In this document: positions 21,209 through 30,346 of the stretch, piece after piece | How the letters are laid out: each line of letters starts with the position of its first letter | Position numbering within the stretch: the stretch's first letter is position 1 | NCBI GenBank assembly: GCA_016200145.1 | Contig: JACQFH010000737.1 | Span: 1-39,477, forward strand | Source: Planctomycetia bacterium | GTDB lineage: Bacteria > Planctomycetota > Planctomycetia > Planctomycetales > Planctomycetaceae | Reading direction: 5' to 3' | Length of the DNA stretch: 39,477 nucleotides | Position numbers and translations under genes: made by a program | The notes under the pieces: generated by a model | The model's input: only the letters and a program-made list of their open reading frames with translations | Databases searched by the model: none | Told to the model about the DNA's origin: nothing

Positions 21209-24028
21209 ATGCCCATCCCCATCTTTCGCGGCGATTCGCCCCCCGTGGCGCAGATCACCCGCGTGACGCCGGCCAACGTCAAGGTGGGCGATACGTTCAC
21301 GCTGACCTGCAACGGCAAGTCGGTCAGTTACGTCGCCAAAGCTGCCACAGTCGCCGACGTCGTGGCCGGTCTCGTGGCGGCGGTGCAGACGACGACGATT
21401 CCCGAGTTCGCCGAGATGCTGGCATCGCCGGCGGCCGACAACAGCTATTTCACGCTCGTGGCGGCGACGGCCGGTGTGCCGTTCACTGTGACTGCTTCGA
21501 CGACTGTCACCAGCGCGGGCAATGTGACCGTAGTCGAAACGACCCCCGGCCAGTCGGCCGTCAACGAAGTCCATCAAATCAGTCTCATCGGGACCTACAC
21601 CGGCGGCACGTTCACGCTCACCTGGAATTTTGGAAGCGGCAACGAGACGACCGGGAATATCGCATACAACGCGTCTGCTGCCACCGTGCAGGCGGCCATC
21701 GAGGCACTGGCGACGCCGGTTCCCGGCGACATCGTTGTGACAGGCGGTCCCGGTCCCAACGCCCCCTGGTTCGTGACATTCAAAGGCGCGCTGGGCGGCA
21801 TGGCGATTACGCCGGGAACCGTCAACGGGGCCAACCTGACTGGCAACGGTTCCGTTTCGATCACGACGACGCAGGACGGGAACGGTCTCTCCAACGAGAT
21901 CCAGCTCCTCAACCTGGCCGGCGCGACGGGGGGCAGCTATTCGCTGACTTTCAGCGGCCAGACGACCGCCTCTCTGAACGTTCACTCGACGGCCGCTCAA
22001 ATCCAGACTGCCCTCGAAAATCTCTCGAACATCGGTGCGGGGAACGTGGCCGTCTATGGCCCGCTGCCCTTCTCCCCCGCAATGAATGGCAACTTCTTCT
22101 ACGTCCTGTTCAAAGGAACGCTCGCCGGTACGAACGTCGACCAGCTGATTCTCAATCAGGGCAACCTGACGAACGACGGAAATTTTCCAATCACGGTGGT
22201 CGTGCAGAGTGGTGGTCAAACGACGGCCGACGAGATTCAGTTCATTGATCTGGGCGCCGCGTCCGGTGGCTCTTTCACGCTCACTTACAACGGGGTGACG
22301 TCACCGCCGATTCACGTGATCGGCTTCGAGAACGGCATGCTGGGCAGCCTGTTTTCGTTCGCGATGAGCAACGCCCTGCAGATACTCTTTGGGAACGGCT
22401 GCCAGCTCCTGTCGATTCCCGAAGAAAACGGGGCAGTCTCAGTGACGGGCTTCGCGCTCCGGTTCATGGCCGGGAATGCCAATACGGCCATGCAGCTGAT
22501 CACTATCAACGGTGGCGGCTTGATGGGCAGTACGGGCCAGACAGTAACTCGCCTCCAGCAGGGACGCGCAAACCAAAATGAAATCCAGACCGTCACCGTG
22601 TTCGGGACAGCAGGCACATTTACGCTGAGCCTCGGCAGCCAGACGACGTCGGCCATCGCCTGGAACGCCTCCACAGGCACCCTGCAGACCCGCATTCAGA
22701 CCGACTTGGCGAACACGATCACCGCCTGCACGGTGAGCGGTTCGGGAACGCTGGCCAGCCCCTGGGTCGTCACTGTCACGAATCCCGCGAATACGAACAT
22801 CCCCCAGATGACGGGTAACGGCGGCTCGCTGACAGGCGGCGGTGGGACAATCACCGAGCAGACCCATGGCGCCGCCGGCGTCAACGAAGTGCAGCTCGTG
22901 ACTCTGGCTGCCGGCGTCAGCGGCGGCACGTTTACGCTGGCGTTTCAAGGGGCGGTCACCGCCAACACGGCCTGGAATGCGTCGGCTGCCACAGTCCAGA
23001 CGAATCTCCGCGCGCTGGTCACGATCAACACGGTCACCGTGTCGGGGAGCAACGGCGGTCCCTACACGGTGACCTGGAGCGGGGCGCAGGGGAACAGCCC
23101 CGAACCGCTGCTCGTGGGCGACGGCTCTTTGCTCACCGGTGCGACCGGCACGCAGACTCTCGTCGTCTCGACCACGACGTTTTCGAGCGGTCCCAACCAT
23201 TACGACGATCCGCTGAACTGGACTGGCGGCCGAGTGCCCGATACGGCGTCAACCCCCGTGTTCGAATCGGGAGATGACGACTGCCTGTACGGTCTCGATC
23301 AGATCGCCACGTTCACGGCCAATGCGGGGACCGACATGCTGACGTTCACGTCGCGCAGCAGCCTGATCAACGACCAGATCGTCCACGTCACGAATGCAGG
23401 GGGTGGCCTCCCCGCCGGATTGGCGGCGGCGACGAACTATTATCTGGTCAACGTCGATCGCAACGCGGGGACCTGCCAGTTGGCCACGACGAGCGGGGGG
23501 ACGCCGATCGACATCACCAGCGCCGGCACGGGGACGCACACGATCGGCGTGCGGCTTGACTCGTTCGAGTTCAGCGCGCGTTACACCGGCAAGATCGGCC
23601 TTCCCAAGACCAACGCATCGGGCGGCTATTACGAATATCGCGCCCGCTACCTGCACGTGGGCCTGCGTGCGGCCGGGTTGCAAAAGCTCTTGATCGGTAC
23701 AGGGGATGGGACCGGTTCCTCGAAAATTCAGCTCGACACTGACGTCGATCAGGTGGCCCTGAAAGTCATCGATACTGGCGGCTCGGCCGAAAGCGGCGTC
23801 AATGCGCTGCTGTGGAAGGGCACGCACCCCTCAAACACGGCCCAGCTCATCAACGGCGACCTGGGGATTGCCATCTTCCCTGGCGAATTGGCGACGTTGG
23901 CCAGCCTGATCGAACGGGCCGGATCGCTGGTCCTCGGGGCCGGCGTCACCTGCGGTCCGATCGACAAGACGGGGGGCAGTCTCATCGCCGACGGCGCCAC
24001 GATCAACGGTGTCGTGTACTCGAGGTAA
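21209..24028 (+). CDS. Large repeat-rich tail fibre / tip protein
   Basis: The protein is 939 residues. The first ~110 residues hold VTPANVKVGDTFTLTCNGKS. Five tandem units of about 100-115 residues follow (listed separately), each with a NEVQ/NEIQ start, a GGTFTLTFxG strand and an ATVQ/TLQT helix. The last third is different: it contains DDPLNWTGGRVPDTAST and ends in a Gly-rich, probably beta-helical domain (LVLGAGVTCGPIDKTGG). The most likely role is a tail fibre or tip protein that touches the host surface. The following gene carries one more unit of the same repeat. Confidence 0.75.
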   Translation: MPIPIFRGDSPPVAQITRVTPANVKVGDTFTLTCNGKSVSYVAKAATVADVVAGLVAAVQTTTIPEFAEMLASPAADNSYFTLVAATAGVPFTVTASTTVTSAGNVTVVETTPGQSAVNEVHQISLIGTYTGGTFTLTWNFGSGNETTGNIAYNASAATVQAAIEALATPVPGDIVVTGGPGPNAPWFVTFKGALGGMAITPGTVNGANLTGNGSVSITTTQDGNGLSNEIQLLNLAGATGGSYSLTFSGQTTASLNVHSTAAQIQTALENLSNIGAGNVAVYGPLPFSPAMNGNFFYVLFKGTLAGTNVDQLILNQGNLTNDGNFPITVVVQSGGQTTADEIQFIDLGAASGGSFTLTYNGVTSPPIHVIGFENGMLGSLFSFAMSNALQILFGNGCQLLSIPEENGAVSVTGFALRFMAGNANTAMQLITINGGGLMGSTGQTVTRLQQGRANQNEIQTVTVFGTAGTFTLSLGSQTTSAIAWNASTGTLQTRIQTDLANTITACTVSGSGTLASPWVVTVTNPANTNIPQMTGNGGSLTGGGGTITEQTHGAAGVNEVQLVTLAAGVSGGTFTLAFQGAVTANTAWNASAATVQTNLRALVTINTVTVSGSNGGPYTVTWSGAQGNSPEPLLVGDGSLLTGATGTQTLVVSTTTFSSGPNHYDDPLNWTGGRVPDTASTPVFESGDDDCLYGLDQIATFTANAGTDMLTFTSRSSLINDQIVHVTNAGGGLPAGLAAATNYYLVNVDRNAGTCQLATTSGGTPIDITSAGTGTHTIGVRLDSFEFSARYTGKIGLPKTNASGGYYEYRARYLHVGLRAAGLQKLLIGTGDGTGSSKIQLDTDVDQVALKVIDTGGSAESGVNALLWKGTHPSNTAQLINGDLGIAIFPGELATLASLIERAGSLVLGAGVTCGPIDKTGGSLIADGATINGVVYSR
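21560..23190 (+). repeat. Five tandem NEVQ-GGTFTLT domains
   Basis: Units begin near 21560, 21890, 22227, 22573 and 22879, about 306-346 bases apart. Each begins with NEV/I-Q/H, followed by GG(T/S)(F/Y)(T/S)L(T/A) and then NASAATVQ or a variant. A strand ending in WVVTF/WFVTF and a LTGxG turn follow. The third unit is longer and diverged. The protein-level similarity is clear, but the DNA has drifted, so the array is old. Confidence 0.75.
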
Positions 24029-24030
24029 CG

Positions 24031-24759
24031 ATGTCCGACGCCAACGATTCGGTGTTCATCTCCCGCGAATTGGCCGAAGATTGTCGGGATCTGGCCAACT
24101 CGAGGCGGCGCGGCAGCCTGCGGGGAAGGCACCAGCGGCGCGATCCGACCGCCTCCTCTTATATGCCCCCACTGCGGGGCATTTTGCTCGAAGACCTTCC
24201 CGACGGCGGTACCGCCGATTGCGCCACGACAATCCTGCTCAAAGACAGCACAATCCAGGAAGTCATCATCCTGGGCGGGCCGGTTTCGGCGGGGACTTTT
24301 AAGCTCTCGTTCAAAGGCAAAACCACCGCACCTCTGGCCTGGAATATCACGGCCGCCGATCTGCAGACCGCCCTCGAAAAGCTGGAAACAATCGGCCCGA
24401 ATAACGCCGTGGTGACTCTGGGACAAGGGGAGTACACGAGCGCCGATGATCCCGACGCGGGTGCCCAGTCGGAATTCCCCGGCCTGTGGATCGTATCGTT
24501 CGTTGGTGTCTTTGCCGGCCGCACCGACACGCCACTGATGACCGTCGAGAACAGCCTGGCCGGTGGCCTGTCGATGCTGGTCGTCGCGACCACTTCCTGG
24601 GGCGACACGGGGAAGGTGGCCACGGTCCGAGCCGTCGTTCCAGTTGGGACTCCGACCCCCATGCGGGCAGGGGCCGTCGTAATCGCCATCGCGTTCCCCG
24701 GCATCGGCTACGGCGTCATCTCCTGCGAACCGCGAGAATTCGGGGTTCCGTACTACTGA
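24031..24759 (+). CDS. Tail fibre-associated protein with one NEVQ-type domain
   Basis: The protein is 242 residues from ATG 24031, two bases after the fibre stop. The N-terminus is charged (FISRELAEDCRDLANSRRRG). The middle contains one copy of the repeat seen in the large fibre: TIQEVIILGGPVSAGTFKLS, APLAWNITAADLQTALEKLE and LWIVSFVGVF. The C-terminus is beta-rich and ends EPREFGVPYY. It is probably a fibre partner or adaptor bound through the shared domain. Its stop overlaps the next ATG (TGATG). Confidence 0.65.
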   Translation: MSDANDSVFISRELAEDCRDLANSRRRGSLRGRHQRRDPTASSYMPPLRGILLEDLPDGGTADCATTILLKDSTIQEVIILGGPVSAGTFKLSFKGKTTAPLAWNITAADLQTALEKLETIGPNNAVVTLGQGEYTSADDPDAGAQSEFPGLWIVSFVGVFAGRTDTPLMTVENSLAGGLSMLVVATTSWGDTGKVATVRAVVPVGTPTPMRAGAVVIAIAFPGIGYGVISCEPREFGVPYY

Positions 24760-25292
24760 TGCCCATCACTCTCTTCAACCCGCCGTGCCCGCCCGCCGAT
24801 CCGGTCGTCGCCGGCCTCTCGCAGCGCGACGGGCAGCGCTGCGGGACGTGCATCTGTGTTCCGCGGTACTGGCAACTCATCGCCAGCCTGACCGGCGATC
24901 CCTATGCAGACGCGTTCCTGGGGAAACAGATCCTGACGCGCGACCTGCGGACCTTTCCAACTGACACGAACGCCGACTGCCTGTGGGTGAAGGGCATTGA
25001 TCTCACGCAGCTCAATGGCGGCACGCCGGCATTCGGATCGATTCAGCTCATCTACACGTCGATGGACAGCGGCCTGGGGACCCTCGGTAACACCGGTTGG
25101 TGGGTGATTTTCACCGGGTTTCACACGACCGGCTTTCCGACGGACGTGGAAGTCTACGGCGCGCTGGGAGGCGACACGGGCCGGTGGTGGAAATGTCTCA
25201 AGCCCAACACGCTGCCTCGCGACGACTCGAAGGGCGGCGGCAATTTCCCGCCCATGCCCGATTCGATTGTCGTCCAACCGTTCTGGCCCTGA
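24759..25292 (+). CDS. Tail-region protein, unknown function
   Basis: The protein is 177 residues from the ATG inside TGATG. It opens with Pro and Cys (NPPCPPADP) and has CGTCICVP near residue 28, a close Cys pair set that may bind metal. The rest is beta-rich and aromatic (GNTGWWVIFTGFHTTGFPTD, GRWWKCLKPNTLPR). It lies between the fibre genes and the glycosyltransferase, so it is probably a minor tail or fibre component. No family recognised. Confidence 0.55.
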   Translation: MPITLFNPPCPPADPVVAGLSQRDGQRCGTCICVPRYWQLIASLTGDPYADAFLGKQILTRDLRTFPTDTNADCLWVKGIDLTQLNGGTPAFGSIQLIYTSMDSGLGTLGNTGWWVIFTGFHTTGFPTDVEVYGALGGDTGRWWKCLKPNTLPRDDSKGGGNFPPMPDSIVVQPFWP

Positions 25293-25302
25293 GAGATCAA
25301 AA

Positions 25303-26913
25303 ATGTTCAATGCCGACCTGCATCACGAGCAGTACGCCCCCCGCGAAGGGATCGACGCGACGCACGACGCCTACCACGCCCGACTCACCGTCTGCACGAA
25401 ATGCCCGCTACGGCACGGGCATACCTGTCGGTTGGAAAACCAGCTGTGCAGCGTGATGGCCCGGCCGGCGAATGGCGTCTGTCCGAACAGATCATGGCCC
25501 GGAGATCCACCGGTACTCATCGTCGCCGCGCCCTCCGCCGTGTCGGCACCACGTCCCGGTGCGTTCCTGTCATGCGACATCGTGATCGTATGCCACAATT
25601 ACGGCCGCTTTCTGGCCGAGGCGACCGAAAGCGTTCTGGTCCAGACCGTGAAACCCGTCTCCATCATCGTGGTGGACGACGCCTCGGATGATGAGACGCC
25701 GCAGATTGCGCGTTCATTCCGGGATCGCGGCGTGGTCTACAAGCGCATCGAGGCCCGCAATACGCACGAGGCACGGAAGGCCGGATTCCAGGCTATGACG
25801 AATGACGTGCTCTGTTTTCTCGATGCCGACGACGTTCTGCCGCCGGATTACCTCGAAAAGGGACTGCCGGCGTTCGCTGATCCCGGCGTGGGGCTGGTGT
25901 ATTCGGACATGGAGATCTTCGGGGACAGGACGGGCGCCAGAACGTTTCCGGCGGCGGGGCGGTTCGACATCAACCACCAAAACCGTTGCCATGCCAGCAG
26001 CCTCGTGCGGCGGGCGGCGCTGGAAATCTCGGGCGCGTTTGACGCTGAGAGTACGGTGACGCAGGCCAGCCACGCCGACTGGTTCACGTGGCGGCGCGTC
26101 GTGTCAGTTGGCTGGAAGCTGGCGAAGAGCCCTGCGTTGTACCGGTATCGGCAGCACGGGAATTCGCAGAGTGACGGGTTCCGGGCAGATCTGAGATCGT
26201 ATTTCGACCTGGCCGCTCTCGATAGGGAAACGATCACCCTCTTCATCCCGATGAGCGGGCGCCGCTGGGCCTGGTCTCGGATGCGGGAGTTCCTCGAGCG
26301 CCAGACGTGGCCGCACAATCAGGTGCGCCTGGTGCTCTGCGATACGAGCGATGACGAACTGTTCTCGTGGGAGCTGCGGTCGTGGCTGTCGCGATGCGAT
26401 TACACCGATTGTCGGCACTACTGGCAGAACGTGGGGCGAGCCGGACTCGCAGATGAAGACCGCGAAACGGTGAAGGCCGAGGTCCAAGCGGTTATGCCGA
26501 GGATCTACAACCGGCTGGCGCGGGAGGCGACGACCGAATATGTTTGGATCGTGGAGGATGACGTGATTCCGCCACTCGATGCCGGTGAAATGCTGCTCCG
26601 CGGGATGGATGCAGATGTCGCCAGCGTTTCGGGGGCGTATCGCAGCCGCTTTCGCCCGGGCTGGGTCGCGTGGAGCAAGGATGGGAACCTCGTCGAAGAG
26701 GCCGGCGCTGGTCTCGCGAATGTTGGTGGGAATGGGTTCGGCTGCGTCTTGCTGCGGAAATCCGTGCTCCAGCAGACCGTTCTGCAACACGTGCAGCCGA
26801 CAGGCGATTACGACCCGAATTTCTATCATTGGCTCTGCTCAACCGGTCGCTGGCGCGCGCTGGTCGACTGGTCGGTCGAGTGTGAACACCTGAGTGCGCC
26901 TGCCGGCGCGTGA
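25303..26913 (+). CDS. Two-domain family 2 glycosyltransferase with Cys-rich N-terminus
   Basis: This encodes 536 residues. Residues 31-60 hold five cysteines (CTKC, C42, C49, C60), likely a zinc-binding element. A GT-A family 2 domain follows at about 90-310, with FLSCDIVIVCHNYGRFLAEA, VVDDASDDE (123-131) and the DxD-type LDADD at 173-177. A second GT-A-like domain begins near 315, with ITLFIPMSGRRWAW, YVWIVEDDVIPPL (EDD at 418-420) and MDADVASVSGAYRSRF. The gene sits inside the tail-fibre cluster. Transfer of sugar to fibre or capsid proteins, or to a host surface glycan, is the likely job. Neither donor nor acceptor can be told from sequence. Confidence 0.85.
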   Translation: MFNADLHHEQYAPREGIDATHDAYHARLTVCTKCPLRHGHTCRLENQLCSVMARPANGVCPNRSWPGDPPVLIVAAPSAVSAPRPGAFLSCDIVIVCHNYGRFLAEATESVLVQTVKPVSIIVVDDASDDETPQIARSFRDRGVVYKRIEARNTHEARKAGFQAMTNDVLCFLDADDVLPPDYLEKGLPAFADPGVGLVYSDMEIFGDRTGARTFPAAGRFDINHQNRCHASSLVRRAALEISGAFDAESTVTQASHADWFTWRRVVSVGWKLAKSPALYRYRQHGNSQSDGFRADLRSYFDLAALDRETITLFIPMSGRRWAWSRMREFLERQTWPHNQVRLVLCDTSDDELFSWELRSWLSRCDYTDCRHYWQNVGRAGLADEDRETVKAEVQAVMPRIYNRLAREATTEYVWIVEDDVIPPLDAGEMLLRGMDADVASVSGAYRSRFRPGWVAWSKDGNLVEEAGAGLANVGGNGFGCVLLRKSVLQQTVLQHVQPTGDYDPNFYHWLCSTGRWRALVDWSVECEHLSAPAGA

Positions 26914-26916
26914 CCC

Positions 26917-28491
26917 ATGCCCATCAGCCTCCTGCAACTCGATCCGACGCTGGCGACCGCTATTCGACCGAAAGCGGCCGGCTGGTTTCACCGGATGTAC
27001 GGGGCCACATTGGGTTACGTCGGCCTCAAGCCGCCGGCCATCGCGCCGAATGTCGATTTCACGCTGCCTGCTGCGGACGGTTCGAACGGCCAGTTCCTGA
27101 AGACGAACGGTAGCGGCGTGCTCTCATTCGCCGACGTCCCCGAGAACCTGACCAATGCCGTCATCCTGGCGCCGGGCGCGACAAACCGAAATGTCGTGCA
27201 ACCCACGGGCCTGGGAATCATTCCCTTCACTCTAAAGCAGGTTGCCAGCCCTGACAGCGACAGCCTGCAGATTCTGAACAGCTCGGGGACTGCGCTGGCG
27301 AAGATCGATAAGAACGGCGCGGTTATTTCTGTTGCGGATAATGGCGGCCTTGCGCGGATCAACAACGCCAACACGGGAGTCTTCTTCTCTGGCGACGGGA
27401 TCGGCTTCCGCCAGAACGCCGGGAGCTTCAAGTACTGGTTTGGCAATTCCACATTCTTCGGACTCGGGGCCAACAACCTGGGCTGGTCGGGCGCTAGCGA
27501 TGCGACGACGCAGGACACCGGACTGGGTCGCAACTCCGCCGGCATTGTCGAAGCCAACAACGGCACCGCCGGCACGTTCCGCGACTTCAAGGCGCGGTCC
27601 TATTACGTCACAACGAACATCCAGGGCACCGCGTCGTTCGCCCCGCTGCTCGACTTCGGCGTCGCCGGCGCAGGGCAACTGCAGATCAGCAGGATCGACA
27701 CGGCAACCAACTGGCTGGTGTCACTGGGGAACGACGGGTCCGGCGGCGGTGTCGGCGTCGTTACGCGATCGGACGGCCAGTTCGGATTCTCGAACAGCGG
27801 CACGAGCTCCGGAGCCATTCACAACTCCGACTCGAAATTCACGCGCGGAGCGTCAGGGGGGATCATTGCACAAACGTCGGCTGGCATAACGATCGTTCCC
27901 TTCGTCGCTAAGGGAGTGGCGAGCCAGTCAGGCAGTCTCCAGGAGTGGCAGAACAGCACCGGTACCGCGCTCAGCAAAATCGACAACACGGGGATCGGTT
28001 ACTTTCCCTCGGTCATCGTGAACGACACGGGGATTTCCGCAGCCGTCGAGAAGTTGACTGTCAAAAATACGACGACAACGAACGCCCGGACCGCCGGCTT
28101 TTTCGGTGCCAGCGCCCAGGGGGCGTTCACCAACGGCCTCTATATCGGTTTCACCGGATCAACGAGCAATTTCCGCGGCCTGCCGACGAACACGCACTAT
28201 CTGATCGACGACGGCGGGACAGCGCGCGCTGTGGCCGTGGGCAGTCCGAACGGGTCGCTGTCGAGCATCGTGCTGTTTGGAACGGACGGAACATTGACGC
28301 TGACCGACGGCTCAAACTTCGTCTGCGGGACTTCGACCGGTAACAAAATCGGGACCGCAGCCAATCAGAAGATCGGCCATTTCGGCGCCACCCCCGTGAC
28401 GCAGCGCACGAAAGCCGGACACAACAACTGGGTGTCGCTCTCCGACGTCGTCAACGCACTCGTAGAACTCGGTTTATTCGACCAGGCTTGA
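26917..28491 (+). CDS. Tail fibre protein
   Basis: The protein is 524 residues from ATG 26917, three bases after the glycosyltransferase. It is Gly-, Ser-, Thr- and Asn-rich, with almost no cysteine. Two related units are visible: TGLGIIPFTLKQVASPDSDS with SSGTALAKIDKNG, and ITIVPFVAKGVASQSGSLQ with STGTALSKIDNTG. The S-G-T-A-L-x-K-I-D motif repeats in many phage fibres. The N-terminus (TLPAADGSNGQFLKTNGSGV) is typical of fibre shafts. Likely role: receptor-binding fibre or baseplate-attached shaft, possibly the acceptor of the neighbouring glycosyltransferase (inference). Confidence 0.75.
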   Translation: MPISLLQLDPTLATAIRPKAAGWFHRMYGATLGYVGLKPPAIAPNVDFTLPAADGSNGQFLKTNGSGVLSFADVPENLTNAVILAPGATNRNVVQPTGLGIIPFTLKQVASPDSDSLQILNSSGTALAKIDKNGAVISVADNGGLARINNANTGVFFSGDGIGFRQNAGSFKYWFGNSTFFGLGANNLGWSGASDATTQDTGLGRNSAGIVEANNGTAGTFRDFKARSYYVTTNIQGTASFAPLLDFGVAGAGQLQISRIDTATNWLVSLGNDGSGGGVGVVTRSDGQFGFSNSGTSSGAIHNSDSKFTRGASGGIIAQTSAGITIVPFVAKGVASQSGSLQEWQNSTGTALSKIDNTGIGYFPSVIVNDTGISAAVEKLTVKNTTTTNARTAGFFGASAQGAFTNGLYIGFTGSTSNFRGLPTNTHYLIDDGGTARAVAVGSPNGSLSSIVLFGTDGTLTLTDGSNFVCGTSTGNKIGTAANQKIGHFGATPVTQRTKAGHNNWVSLSDVVNALVELGLFDQA

Positions 28492-28505
28492 AAGGATTTT
28501 TCACA

Positions 28506-28868
28506 ATGGCTCTCCAAATGCAGCTTCTTGACCCGACTGCCACCAATCCAGCGCCGGCTGCCTATCTGCGGATCGTCCAGGCGAATTTCTCGTTCGCCGA
28601 TCGGGCGGCCCTGATCACCGTGTACGCCTACCGCGACCATGCCTCGCGTGCAGCCGGCAAACAGCCGTTGCAGGCATTCAACGTGCAGATCACTCCGGAC
28701 GGGCGTGCGGCCGTCGTCGATCCGGTGAGTGGCGAAACGACCAGCCCGGCAGAGCCGAGCTTCGATGTGTTGCTCGGCGAACTGGCAGAGCCATTCAACG
28801 CGATCAAAACCCGGTTCTACGAGCTGCTCAGGGCGCAATCCCAATTCGCGGGTTCCGAGAACGTGTAA
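28506..28868 (+). CDS. Small tail-region protein, unknown function
   Basis: The protein is 120 residues from ATG 28506; GAAAGGA lies shortly upstream. The chain is alpha/beta without cysteines: YLRIVQANFSFADRAALITV, then YAYRDHASRAAGKQPL, and a helical end with FNAIKTRFYELLRAQ. No signal peptide is present. Its position suggests a fibre chaperone or assembly factor, or a small baseplate part. The next gene follows after 12 bases with its own ribosome binding site. Confidence 0.55.
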   Translation: MALQMQLLDPTATNPAPAAYLRIVQANFSFADRAALITVYAYRDHASRAAGKQPLQAFNVQITPDGRAAVVDPVSGETTSPAEPSFDVLLGELAEPFNAIKTRFYELLRAQSQFAGSENV

Positions 28869-28880
28869 CAGGAGAGTCTC

Positions 28881-29633
28881 GTGGCCAACGCCGTCATTGA
28901 AATCAACACCGACGGCCTGACCGGCCTGTCGCTGACGATCGACGTCTATCCCGAGGGGAGCGACGCGGTCGCGTTCACTAGCGTTGCTCTCACCGAGGCG
29001 ACGAACCGGAAGGGAGTCTACACGGGAACCGTTTCGAACCCGGCTGCGGGCGATTATCAGGCGCAGCTCAAGAGCGGCTCGACTGTGCTCGGAGATTTCT
29101 ATGGACCGCTCACGAATATGACGAACATGCACCTGTTCGCCCTCCGCGTCGGCAAAGTCGTCGGTCTGACCGCGAATACTGACCCACTCGCCAATCCCCT
29201 CGGGAATTATGCATCCAACACGGCCGGCGGTGTGCTTCAAAACCTGGGAAAAGCCACCGTCACCGTCGTCAGTCCGGTCACACAGGGCGGAACGATCTCG
29301 ATCATTCAGGGCGACGACTACAAAGCGACTGACAACCGGGCCATCCTGTTCGCGCTGCCGGCGTCGGTTTGGGGGAATTTGACGAACGCCACCGTGGCCT
29401 TCGTCGCGCTCCGCGCGAATTCTCAAATCGGACCGCTCTCGGGGACAATCGTGAATGGGAACACGAGCGGTCAGTCTGCCCAGCTGGAACTGGCCGGCGC
29501 CGATACGTCCGCCGCGAAACCGTCTGAGAACCCGAGCGACGCGTACCTGTATGCGGTCCGCATCACGAAGGCGGGGGATGAAATTACGACGTTTCGGGGG
29601 AGGTTGATTCTGGCCAGGAATCTTTTCGATTAA
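28881..29633 (+). CDS. Baseplate or fibre protein, last intact phage gene
   Basis: This encodes 250 residues starting at GTG 28881, with CAGGAGAG seven bases before it. The N-terminal ~80 residues form a beta domain (LTIDVYPEGSDAVAFTSVAL, then KGVYTGTVSNPAAGDYQAQL). The C-terminal ~110 residues (ISIIQGDDYKATDNRAILF) resemble the BppU-type N-terminal baseplate domain, in which a GDDY-like start is common. That resemblance is from memory and unproven. A baseplate or upper-fibre role is likely. This is the last intact gene of the late operon. Confidence 0.6.
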   Translation: MANAVIEINTDGLTGLSLTIDVYPEGSDAVAFTSVALTEATNRKGVYTGTVSNPAAGDYQAQLKSGSTVLGDFYGPLTNMTNMHLFALRVGKVVGLTANTDPLANPLGNYASNTAGGVLQNLGKATVTVVSPVTQGGTISIIQGDDYKATDNRAILFALPASVWGNLTNATVAFVALRANSQIGPLSGTIVNGNTSGQSAQLELAGADTSAAKPSENPSDAYLYAVRITKAGDEITTFRGRLILARNLFD

Positions 29634-29649
29634 TGAGCGAAACACGGCA

Positions 29650-29895
29650 ATGGCCGAGTCCAGACGGCAAAAGCGGCACGGAATGGACGCCGACGTAGCC
29701 AGTGTTTCGGGAGCGTATCGTAGCCGATACCGCCCGGAGTGGGTCGCGTGGGACCGGAACGGAACCCTGATTGACACAGCGGGCACGGGCGTCGCGAGTG
29801 TCGGCGGGAATGGATTCGGGTGCGTTCTCTTGCGCAGGTCAGTCCTCCAACAGACCGTTCTCCAGCACGCCAAACGTCGAAGACGGACCGACTGA
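29650..29895 (+). pseudogene. Fragment of a second glycosyltransferase gene
   Basis: About 220 bases match the gene at 25303-26913 near its 3' end. MDADVASVSGAYRSRYRPEW corresponds to MDADVASVSGAYRSRFRPGW, and VGGNGFGCVLLRRSVLQQTV to VGGNGFGCVLLRKSVLQQTV. The matching part ends after QQTVLQH, and the frame then runs into an unrelated basic tail. No donor-binding or catalytic part remains, and ATG 29650 lacks a ribosome binding site. The many synonymous differences mean it is not a recent copy. It is rather the remnant of a paralogous gene from this or another phage. Confidence 0.8.
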
Positions 29896-29954
29896 ACTGC
29901 CTGGTCGACCGCTGTGATCTCTCCCGCGACACAACCTCTGTAACTTGGAGACCT

Positions 29955-30290
29955 TCAACAACCCGGCGCCATCATTTTCGGCCGCCCAGCGCCGCCACTT
30001 TGAAACGCCGTCAACAGTTTACGAAACTTCAACTGGCCGGCCGCGGCGGCGGGTTTGGCGTTGGCGCCTTGCTCGAGGGCGAACAGCGTGTTGAACGCGG
30101 CGATGTACAGGACGCCGTTGGCGACAACCGGCGAATTGTACCCGGGAATGCCCATGTTCTGTTCCGAGACCTGTTCCTTCACTTTCGAGACCTTGAACAC
30201 GGTGATGTCGCCGTCCTGGTCGCCGATATAGACGCAATCCCCGACGATCAGCGGCGTCGACCACGACGCGGCGAGCATGACGTCAGTCAA
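29955..30290 (-). pseudogene. 3' fragment of a PQQ-like beta-propeller gene
   Basis: The translated fragment reads SWSTPLIVGDCVYIGDQDGD, then ITVFKVSKVKEQVSEQNMG and SPVVANGVLYIAAFNTLFAL. The end of the complete gene at 35805-37493 reads SWSTPLIVGEHVYIADQDGD, then ITVFKVSKVKEQVAEQNMG and TPVVANGVLYVATFNTLFAI. The similarity begins near 30290 and covers only about the last 75 residues of a 562-residue protein, with a different tail ending at 29955. The DNA differs at about one base in five, so the two are not a fresh duplicate. The upstream part of the frame (to 30428) is unrelated sequence. Confidence 0.85.
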
Positions 30291-30346
30291 CTCGACACTG
30301 GCGGTACGCTCATATGCGGCGGCACCACCTTCCGGAACGACGGCGC

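Noticed and set aside
20830-22248. 472-residue plus-strand frame overlapping the distal tail and fibre genes
   Set aside because: It spans the junction of two well-supported genes in another frame. The translation is Arg/Asp/Gln-rich without domain signal.
28365-29873. 502-residue minus-strand open frame across the end of the phage operon
   Set aside because: It runs opposite three plus-strand genes with ribosome binding sites and fibre-type repeats and across the glycosyltransferase remnant. Arg-rich composition and lack of motifs mark it as a shadow.
29896-30346. Intact gene across the scar region
   Set aside because: Only fragments of two known genes and short unsupported frames are present; the 157-residue minus frame begins in sequence unrelated to the PQQ part.
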